Assembly (NCBI GenBank): GCA_021797415.1
Contig: JAJZZT010000217.1
Span: forward strand, 1 to 30,858
Source: Bacillota bacterium
GTDB lineage: Bacteria > Bacillota > Bacilli > Alicyclobacillales > SLC66
DNA length: 30,858 nucleotides
Direction of reading: 5' to 3'
Positions 24,538 through 30,858 of this stretch are shown in pieces. Every line of letters starts with the position of its first letter. Position 1 is the stretch's first letter. Both the position numbers and the translations under genes were made by a program. Under the pieces are notes generated by a model, which did no database searches, had not been told where the DNA came from, and worked only from the letters and a program-made list of their open reading frames with translations.

Positions 24538-25548
24538 TTGGATCGATATATGCAAGGCGTCTGGTGGCGACCGAGAGACTCCGATGTGAGTAAAGACGTG
24601 CTGGAACTACTGAGCATGGGAGTGACAGATGTTTGTGTCTGGGCAGAGTCCTTTGTGAATCGCTTATCGACCTGGACCGAATTGCTTCGTAAAGTGCAAA
24701 TGGCAGGTATCCGATTTCATACGTGGATTACAGTTAATCATCATTATGCGGAGAGCTTCATTCAGCGCTTACGTGTGAATCCAGATTGGGCCGCTGTGGA
24801 TTATGACGGAGTCCCCAACACCAAAAAACCCTTTGCCGGCGTACAAACGTGGCCTTGTCCAGTGAATGAAGACCGTTGGCGAGTGGAATGGGAAATTTGG
24901 AAGCCTCTAATACAAGGTGTGGATGGACTGCATCTTGACTACATCCGTTACCCGGACGGTTTTCGCTTTGGAGAGAAACCGGAGCTTGGCAGGGTTGAGG
25001 TAGCAGAGCAGAGCTTTTGCTATTGTTCTAGTTGTCGCAGCAGGTATCAAGAAGAAATGGGAATCGATCCGCGAATCATACCTGTCCAGGAAGGAAACCC
25101 GCTGTTTGCGGCTTGGAAGAAATGGCGACAGGATAGAATTGGGCAGCAGGTGCATTGGTACCGCTCCCGATTGATCGAGGATTTTTCGGCACAAACACAA
25201 CTATCAGCCGCTGTATTCCCAACACCCGTCATTGCGCGCAATAATGTTCAACAGGACTGGGCGAGATTTTCAGTAGATCTCGATTTTGTTTGCCCGATGA
25301 TTTATGCAAAGCAATTTTGGGGTCAACCCGTTTCCTGGACCAAAGAGGCGGTTGAAGAGGGAAGACGAGAGATGGTTGGAAGATCCAAATTACTTGCGGG
25401 TATCGGGCCGTACCAGTCGTACGACTTGGGCGAATTAGGTGAAGCAATTTTGGCCGGTCGCTCAGGTGGATCAGACGGAGAAATGCTTTTCGTTTATCCG
25501 ATGGAAGCGGCTTACGTGCATGCTGCTAGGAATATATGGCGTTCGTGA
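24538..25548 (+). CDS. GHL10-type (glycosyl hydrolase-like family 10) TIM-barrel protein
   Basis: A 336-residue cytoplasmic protein with no signal peptide. The segment GVDGLHLDYIRYPDG is the hallmark of GHL10 proteins; FHTWITVNHHYAESF, the DLDFVCPMIYAKQFW strand and YCSSCRSRY also fit a TIM barrel. Its acidic residues around LDYIRYPD are likely active-site residues. The TTG at 24538 follows a GAGGGTGGTGGGAG stretch; an internal ATG at 24550 is possible. It is cotranscribed with the upstream permeases. Substrate and mechanism cannot be read from the sequence. It presumably acts on the imported sugar. Confidence 0.8.
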   Translation: MDRYMQGVWWRPRDSDVSKDVLELLSMGVTDVCVWAESFVNRLSTWTELLRKVQMAGIRFHTWITVNHHYAESFIQRLRVNPDWAAVDYDGVPNTKKPFAGVQTWPCPVNEDRWRVEWEIWKPLIQGVDGLHLDYIRYPDGFRFGEKPELGRVEVAEQSFCYCSSCRSRYQEEMGIDPRIIPVQEGNPLFAAWKKWRQDRIGQQVHWYRSRLIEDFSAQTQLSAAVFPTPVIARNNVQQDWARFSVDLDFVCPMIYAKQFWGQPVSWTKEAVEEGRREMVGRSKLLAGIGPYQSYDLGELGEAILAGRSGGSDGEMLFVYPMEAAYVHAARNIWRS

Positions 25549-25602
25549 TTCTGTGCGATTCTGTGATACGTCGGTGAACATTCTTTGCTGGAGGGAAGGA
25601 AA

Positions 25603-26643
25603 TTGTTTAGAAACGAGATTCTGGAACCGAGGATCGAGTTTTCCCCCAAGCATTATATCTGCAAGCAGGCGCTTGGGTCTCTGATTGTGGACGGGAGAGT
25701 AGATAAACCGTTCTGGGACAATGCGGAATGGACTGATGATTTCGTCGATATTGAAGGCGACCTAAAACCAAGACCACGGAAACGAACCCGAGTGAAAATG
25801 CTCTGGGATGACGAGTTTTTTTATGTTGCAGCCGAATTGACGGAGAATGAGATTTGGGCCACCGTAACGGAGCGAGACACCATTATCTTTCACGATAATG
25901 ATTTCGAGATTTTTGTCGATCCTGACGGCGACACGCATGATTACTACGAACTCGAGATCAATGCTCTGGGGACAGTCTGGGATTTGCTCCTTGTAAAGCC
26001 GTATCGTGATGGGGGTCCTCCTATAAATGGATGGGATATCGCCGGGCTCAAGACAGCGGTGTACATAAATGGCGAGTTAAACCGCCCGGGTACGGACAAT
26101 CGGAGTTGGAACGTGGAGGTTGCGATGCCTTGGAAGGCACTGCGCGAATGCGCAAAAGGGTCGCGTCCACCACTTGTTGGCGAGTATTGGCGCGTTAATT
26201 TCTCACGAGTTGAATGGCGGGTCAAAGTGCAAGACGGCACTTATCAAAAAAAGCAGAATCCTGCCCTTAGCGCACCGTACCCGGAAGATAACTGGGTGTG
26301 GTCTCCGATGGGGCTTATCAACATGCATTACCCTGAGTTGTGGGGATATGTCGTCTTTGCGGACGCAGATGGACCGGAATCGTTCGAGTTGCCTATTGAT
26401 GAAAGAATCAAATGGGAACTGCGTAAGCTCTACTACAGGGAACGAAATTACTTCGCTCAGCACGGGGAGTTTTGCAATGAGTTGGCTCTATTCATGGACG
26501 GTGGGGGGGGGGTAGTCGAACCGCGGATTGAAGTCACCAGTCGATTGTTCGAAATATCGGCGCCATCTGCCACTGGTGATGAAACCTTCCGCATCCGGGA
26601 GGACGGAAAGCTGTGGATCGAGCGAACGGGAAATGACAATTGA
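25603..26643 (+). CDS. CBM9-like (DOMON-type) carbohydrate-binding protein
   Basis: A 346-residue protein without a signal peptide. The CBM9-like fold is recognised by IVDGRVDKPFWDNAEWTDDF, KMLWDDEFFYVAAELTE, the DNDFEIFVDPDGDTHDYYEL strand pair and WNVEVAMPWKAL followed by YWRVNFSRVEW. This matches the family 9 carbohydrate-binding proteins found in Bacillota sugar loci. The TTG at 25603 is chosen because GGAGGG lies seven bases upstream. A run of ten G residues (26503-26512) sits inside the coding frame near residue 300. The 3' end touches a transposase remnant, but the C-terminus (FRIREDGKLWIE) looks intact. Confidence 0.8.
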   Translation: MFRNEILEPRIEFSPKHYICKQALGSLIVDGRVDKPFWDNAEWTDDFVDIEGDLKPRPRKRTRVKMLWDDEFFYVAAELTENEIWATVTERDTIIFHDNDFEIFVDPDGDTHDYYELEINALGTVWDLLLVKPYRDGGPPINGWDIAGLKTAVYINGELNRPGTDNRSWNVEVAMPWKALRECAKGSRPPLVGEYWRVNFSRVEWRVKVQDGTYQKKQNPALSAPYPEDNWVWSPMGLINMHYPELWGYVVFADADGPESFELPIDERIKWELRKLYYRERNYFAQHGEFCNELALFMDGGGGVVEPRIEVTSRLFEISAPSATGDETFRIREDGKLWIERTGNDN

Positions 26644-27287
26644 TCTGGAGCGGAGGGACCATCCGATTGTCGTCAGTTCTGAGCAGGAATCGACCCTCGG
26701 AGGTGACGCTCCGTCACCTATGCAACCGCTTGGCGATTTGGGGCGCTTGCGCCTCGTGCTCGAATATATGCCGGGCGAAGAGTTGATGAGGAATCTCCAT
26801 CGCCAACGCGGCAGGGGCCGCAACGACTACCCCGTGCGCGCGATGTGGAACTCCGTACTCGCCGGCATCGTGTTTCAACATGGCGGGGTGGAAAAACTGC
26901 GTCGGGAACTTATGCGCAATGCCCAACAGTGCGAGATGTGCGGGTTGTTTGACGGGCAGGTACCGCCGCCGTGGGCCTACACGCGATTTCTGCACCATGT
27001 GCTCAAGCAGGCACCGCAGGTCGACGCGATATTCGACACTCTGGTGCAACACCTGCGCGAAGCGCTGCCGGGTTTTGGTGAGCATTGGGCGATGGACAGC
27101 AAGGCGATCGCCTCGTTTGCCAAGCGGAAAAACCCGAATGATACGGTGGACGGACGGCGCGATACGGACGCTGATTATGGGAGAAAAGAATACCGTGGCG
27201 TACATAAAGACGGCCGGACATGGGAGAAGATCGTCAAATGGTTCGCTATAAGCTACATCTGGTCGTCGACGCGACGTATGATGTTAC
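26633..27287 (+). pseudogene. DDE transposase remnant (IS1182/IS5-like group), frameshifted and truncated
   Basis: The N-terminal half of a DDE transposase, with LVLEYMPGEELMRNLHRQRG, MWNSVLAGIVFQHGGVEKLR, HWAMDSKAIASFAKR and YRGVHKDGRTWEKIVKWF. One base is missing near 27245: WF is followed out of frame by YKLHLVVDATYDV, where family members read WFGYKLHL. The reading then ends where an IS1634-like element begins at about 27288; the C-terminal catalytic half is absent. Its start (ATG 26633) overlaps the 3' end of the CBM9-like gene. Family assignment is by recall of similar Alicyclobacillaceae transposases. Confidence 0.75.
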
Positions 27288-27290
27288 CTA

Positions 27291-28581
27291 GTAGAAAGCT
27301 TCCCTAGTTCGACAAACTTTTCAATAGATACGTGCTAGATTGAGGTGACGAATCATGTAGAAATGGGGGAGCCCGGTGTCGGAACGATCCTATCGAAAAA
27401 TGAAACCACAGGTGGCTTTGTCAGATGAAAAACGCAAACAGTTGGAGCATATCCGTGACTCACGGTCTGAATCCGTCCGTCATGTGATTCGGGCTACGAT
27501 TCTCTTATTGTGTGCGGACGGGCATAGCAAAATGTCCGTGGCGCAACAACTGGGCGTCAGTCGCGTCATGGTGGATGATACCGTTTCAAGGACCCAGGAC
27601 GAGACATCTTATCTGCACTGGACGACCTGCCTCGATCAGGACACCCCACCCGCATCACACCGGAAGCCAAGGCGTGGTTTGTCTCCTTGGCATGCGGGAA
27701 ACCCAAGACGCTGGGATATCCGCACGAGATGTGGACGCAGGAACTGCTGGCCCAGCACGTGCGCGACCACTGCGAGGAAGCGGGGCACCCGACCCTGAAG
27801 CAGTTATCGAAGGGAACGGTCTCTAAGATTCTGAAGACGAACAGCATTCACCCCCATCGAATCGAGTACTACCTGGAGAAGCGTGACCCCGAGTTCGATC
27901 CCAAGATGGCACAAGTGCTAACCGTGTATCAAGAGGTGGAGATCCTGCAGAAGGCCGAAGAACCACAGGCTCTACTCAAGGTGATCTTGTCGTATGATGA
28001 GAAACCAGGCGTGCAAGCCATTGCCAATACGGCACCCGATCGCCCCCCTGCACTGGGGAGTCACGGGTGCATCCAGCGAGATCATGAATATAAGCGGTTG
28101 GGGACGCTGAGCGTGCTCGGAGGTATTGATTGGGTGACCGGACATGTTCATCATTCGGTCTGCGATCGGCATCGCAGTGCGGAATTCGTCGATTTCTTAA
28201 AGGGGGTGGATGCCTATTATCCCGCCGGTACGGAGATTGCGATCCTATTGGATAATCACTCCGCGCATCGATCAAAGGAGACCAACCGCTATTTGGAGAG
28301 CGTTCCGGGGCGGTTCCAGTTTGTCTTCACTCCGAAACATGGATCTTGGCTGAATCTGATCGAGTCGTTCTTTTCCAAGATGAGCCGCACGGTGTTGCGT
28401 CACATCAGAGTGACGTCAAAGGAAGAACTACGGGATCGAATCCAGCAGTATTTGACTGAACTCAATGAAGATCCGAAGCCGTTTCACTGGCGATACGGAT
28501 TGCATGCCGCCAAAGAGTAAACGGAACGAGTATGCAAGATGTCGAATCGTGCGCTGCCATGAAACTTAGGAAACGCTCTAC
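27291..28581 (+). mobile_element. IS630-family insertion sequence
   Basis: Imperfect terminal inverted repeats of about 24 bp: GTAGAAAGCTTCCCTAGTT on the left against the complement of the right end, GTAGAGCGTTTCCTAAGTT. Both ends are flanked by TA (27289-27290 and 28582-28583), the target duplication typical of the IS630/Tc1 group. The element is 1291 bp and carries one transposase region in two frames. Confidence 0.85.
27376..28520 (+). pseudogene. IS630 transposase, frameshifted (or programmed -1 frameshift)
   Basis: The first frame from GTG 27376 (GGGGGAG upstream) gives the HTH part, including RHVIRATILLLCADG and AQQLGVSRVMVDDTV. At about 27580-27600 the coding moves to the -1 frame, which continues FKDPGRDILSALDDLPRSGHP and runs to 28520. 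The DDE residues are in the second frame: LSYDEKPGVQ, ILLDNHSAH and LNLIESFFSKM. IS630 members often use programmed frameshifting, but the local GTTTCAAGG is not an obvious slippery site. It may therefore be mutated. Confidence 0.8.
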
Positions 28582-28729
28582 TAGATTCCCGCCGGAACTT
28601 ATACCTACGAACGTCAATATCCATGATATGTAATAAGAGAAATATATACGCTCCATTTTTGCCGATTTGAGACGTGTCGCGTCCCATCAGATGTGATTTT
28701 GAGCCGACCTGTCTTGTTTTCTGTCAGTC

Positions 28730-28757
28730 GTGTAGGAATAATATATTATACCTACAC
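28730..28757. promoter_or_regulatory. 28-bp near-perfect palindrome over the IS1634-like transposase promoter region
   Basis: GTGTAGG and CCTACAC flank ATAATATATTAT with one mismatched pair. It contains TATTATA, a possible -10 box, and ends next to the transposase ribosome binding site (GGAGGGG, 28758-28764). It shares TTATACCTACAC with the element termini, so it may be an internal transposase or repressor site. Confidence 0.5.
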
Positions 28758-28770
28758 GGAGGGGTTGCCT

Positions 28771-30288
28771 ATGGCTTCGATCATTCGGCAGAAAGTCGGT
28801 AACAGAACCTACTTGTACGAATCCGTCTCCTATCGCTACGCCGATGGGAAGCCCCACAACAGACGCGTACCCATCGGGAAAATCGATCCGACAAGCGGAC
28901 AACCCGTTTACAAGCCCGAGTACGTGGCTCGCATGGTTGCCGCCGGGGCGATCGTGGAAATGGCTGCAACCACCTTTACAAGTGAGGATATCCGACAATC
29001 GTCGGTTTTGGAGTATGGATCCATGTATCTGCTCGAGAACATCGCGCAGCAAATCGGAATCCTCGATGCGCTACAAAGCACTCTGCCTGCTGTCCACTAA
29101 GGGATTTTTACGCTGGCCTGTTATCTTGTGCTATCCGGTGATCCCTTCTTGTACTGTGAAGAGTGTTTGAGCAAGACGTCATGCCCGGAAGACGTCAGTT
29201 CGCTCTCATCCCAGCGAATCAGTGACCTGCTTCAAACCGTGACTCCCGAAGGACGGGAAGCATTTTATCAGGCATGGTGCCGATTGCGCAGCGAACAGGA
29301 GTATCTCGTGCTCGACATCACGTCCACCTCATCCTACTCTGAACTCATCCAAGACGTGGAGTGGGGATACAAGCGCGATAAGGAACAACTGGCCCAAATC
29401 AATCTCTGCATGCTCATGGGGGAAAACCTCACCTCACGACTGCCCATTGATCAGGTGGTCTACAGCGGCAGTCTGAAAGACGTGACAACATTGAAAACGA
29501 CCTTGTCCAAAATGGAGGCTATTTCTGGCGACAAACCGGTATTGACCGTGATGGACAAAGGATTCTTCAGCACGCGCAACGTTAATGCCATGCTCAATCG
29601 TCCCCATCCGATTCGATTTGTGGTCGCCGTTCCCTTCACTTCTCAGTTCGCCAAGAAGATGGTTGCCAGCGAGCGAAAGGACATCGATCACCTGCAGCGT
29701 ACACTCGTCCTCGGAGAAAACTCGATGCGCGCCGTGACCAGGGAGCGGGCGTGGGACGAAAAGCATCGTCTGTATACCCACGTGTACTATCACGCCTTGA
29801 AGGCGTTGAAACTTCGGGAAGAATTGTACGCTCATGTCACGGTATTGAAAGAGCGCGGAAATCGATCCGGTCTCCGCTTTGAAGAACGAGACATCCCACC
29901 AGTACCTGATCATTCGAAAATCCACAAACACGGATTCGGGCTATACGGTGAGCATTCGGGTGGAGGTCGTCACCAAGGAGTTGGAGACGGCAGGGTGGCT
30001 TGTCATGGGGAGCAATGACGTGGCCGATGCGAAGGAGACACTCTCCATTTATCGCCAGAAAGATGTCGTGGAGAAGAGGTTTCTACGTTTGAAAACCAAT
30101 CTGGACTTGGGGCGTCTGCGCGTTCACCGGGATGACCGCATTCAAAACAAGGTCTTCATCGGTTTCCTCGCCCTGACCCTCTGTCTAGACTTCGGGTACA
30201 ACACATCAATGGCCAGCGCATCTTCTTCCCCTTAACCAAAGAACAGAAGACCATCTATAAGGCCTTTGCCGTGAAGGATCCTGTGTAG
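28771..30288 (+). pseudogene. IS1634-family transposase, inactivated
   Basis: Starts at ATG 28771 with GGAGGGG six bases upstream (ASIIRQKVGNRTYLYESVSY). An in-frame TAA at 29098-29100 interrupts it. The same frame then continues (GDPFLYCEECLS, LVLDITSTSSYSE, LTVMDKGFFSTRNVNAML). Near 29860-29885 the coding shifts frame and goes on with SIYRQKDVVEKRFLRLKTNL and RIQNKVFIGFLALTL. After about 30190 an internal deletion and another frame change lead to HINGQRIFFPLTKEQ and a stop at 30286-30288. Three separate lesions show this copy is dead. Confidence 0.85.
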
Positions 30289-30406
30289 GTATAATTTGAG
30301 CGGGAATTTAGAGTGTTACTGCTATCATAGAGTGTCCGAAGATTGATGGTGCGTCGTGTCTTTATGTTGACGCCTCGGTTGTCCACTGTAGACGGAGGGT
30401 ATGACC

Positions 30407-30653
30407 ATGCAGTATTTCATCGGAATCGTACCACCAAACGATTTCAAAGAACGGATTGTCGAGTTTCAGAAGAGGTGGCAAAGCAATCATACATGGGAAG
30501 TCGCCGAACCTCACATTACCGTGAAGGCGCAAAGCGGATTAGGTTCTAATTTGCGCTGGCTGGAGTCAATTAAGCGTATCTGCGCGTCATATCCGCGATT
30601 CACAGTGTCGATTGGGTATCCTGAAACTTTTGGTGATGCAGTTGCCTATTTAA
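30407..30653 (+). pseudogene. 2H phosphoesterase / 2'-5' RNA ligase-like protein, truncated by an insertion
   Basis: The ATG at 30407 has GGAGGG seven bases upstream. About 82 native residues follow: MQYFIGIVPPNDFKERIVEF, then EVAEPHITVKAQSG, which carries the first HxT motif of the 2H superfamily, and a strand FTVSIGYPETFG. The second HxT half is missing because a repeat element starts at 30654. The frame remains open to the window edge, but the sequence beyond is element-derived. Family is YjcG/LigT-like, acting on 2',3'-cyclic or 2'-5' bonds. Truncation means this copy is probably nonfunctional. Confidence 0.75.
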
Positions 30654-30737
30654 GAGGTTGTTCAAAAAGGGGGCAGAACTCTTTGGCGCATGGCTGCGTC
30701 ATCGACAGAAATGCTCCCTCACGTACCCCAAAACGTA
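30654..30737. mobile_element. Left end of a short terminal-repeat element (MITE- or IS-like), interrupted by IS256
   Basis: The segment opens with GAGGTTGTTCAAAAAG, a terminal motif of several Bacillota insertion elements, and cuts the 2H phosphoesterase gene. It includes TGCGTCATCGACAGAAATG and CTCCCTCACGTACCCC. It shows no coding potential of its own in 84 bp and stops where the IS256 end begins. It resembles, from memory, repeated elements in Alicyclobacillaceae genomes. Copy A at 11655 opens with a related GAGCCTGTTCAAAAG. Confidence 0.5.
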
Positions 30738-30858
30738 GAGGGTGTAAAATAGTTTGTGTAAACTCCCGATACCCCGAAAGGGAGTTCACGTTGGGAGGAC
30801 AACACGGATGGAACTTGTATCCAAGGAGCAGATTCGCAAGTATATCAAAGAAGGCAAC
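30738..30858 (+). mobile_element. IS256-family insertion sequence, left end (runs off the right edge)
   Basis: GAGGGTGTAAAATAGTTTG followed by TGTAAACTCC resembles the terminal repeats of IS256/mutator-type elements. A hairpin AACTCCC/GGGAGTT (30761-30786) lies before the transposase ribosome binding site, as is common for blocking read-in expression. The exact boundary is uncertain by a few bases. Confidence 0.6.
30808..30858 (+). CDS. IS256-family transposase, N-terminal 17 residues only
   Basis: The ATG at 30808 has GGGAGG nine bases upstream. The visible start MELVSKEQIRKYIKEGN matches the usual N-terminus of Bacillota IS256 transposases (MELV.K..IR.YI). The remainder is outside the window, so integrity cannot be judged. 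Confidence 0.65.
   Translation, partial: MELVSKEQIRKYIKEGN

Larger units (their letters stand above)
27288..30313 (+). mobile_element. IS1634-like insertion sequence, itself interrupted by an IS630 element
   Basis: Left terminus CTA + GATTCCCGC ... TTATACCTAC (27288-27290 joined to 28584-28610) matches the inverted right end, GTAGGTATAATTTGAGCGGGA ending at 30313, with gaps. TGTTAC at 27282-27287 and 30314-30319 is a candidate 6-bp target duplication. The IS630 element occupies 27291-28583 inside the left terminus. Removing it gives an element of about 1.73 kb, normal for the family. Confidence 0.65.

Noticed and set aside
29098..29100. Stop codon as a true gene boundary between two IS1634 ORFs
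   Set aside because: Homologous transposase sequence continues in the same frame on both sides, so it is an inactivating nonsense codon.

Overview
The window reads as a chromosomal segment of a G+C-rich, endospore-lineage Bacillota. Alicyclobacillaceae (Alicyclobacillus, Kyrpidia or a relative) is my best guess, as inference only. The gene order yerC ... pcrA-ligA ... gatC-gatA-gatB-dgkB-rlmCD matches the Bacillus subtilis arrangement. The core genes are G+C rich and use GTG and TTG starts very often behind strong AGGAGG-type ribosome binding sites.

Layout. (1) 1-3250, mostly minus strand: the 5' half of a serine hydroxymethyltransferase gene preceded by a ZTP (pfl) riboswitch and a hairpin-rich leader, a SinR-like XRE regulator with a palindromic operator over its promoter, and an archaeal/eukaryote-type prolyl-tRNA synthetase. 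(2) 3260-5450, plus strand: a small XRE protein, a Zur-like Fur regulator, a YerC/TrpR-like protein, a secreted SIMPL-domain protein behind a predicted three-way-junction leader RNA, and tRNA-Pro(CGG). (3) 5550-19350, plus strand: housekeeping genes purE, purK, pcrA, ligA, tagO, gatC, gatA, gatB, dgkB and rlmD/rlmCD. A 46-codon membrane-protein ORF lies convergent to ligA. Two copies of one covarying stem-loop element lie after ligA and after dgkB. The rlmD gene carries two in-frame minisatellites (18-bp and 9-bp units) that add (GADAAR)n and (HVG)n tracts to the enzyme.

(4) 19380-26640: a clearly A+T-richer sugar-utilisation island. It has a divergent GntR/LacI (AraR-type) repressor, a roughly 680-bp control region with a consensus promoter, a cre-like site and several palindromes, then a solute-binding protein, two CUT1 permeases, a GHL10-type TIM-barrel protein and a CBM9-like protein. 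No transport ATPase is encoded. Both the hydrolase-like and the CBM9-like proteins lack signal peptides, so the cassette looks like uptake plus cytoplasmic processing of an unknown oligosaccharide.

(5) 26630-30858: a nest of decayed mobile elements. A DDE transposase remnant is interrupted by an IS1634-like element, which itself has an IS630-family element in its left terminus. A 2H phosphoesterase (2'-5' RNA ligase-like) gene is cut by a short terminal-repeat element, and the left end of an IS256-family element follows it to the window edge.

The most unusual items are the repeat-expanded RNA methyltransferase, the covarying intergenic stem-loop family, the three-way-junction leader of the SIMPL gene, and the orphan sugar cassette with its G10 tract and complex control region.
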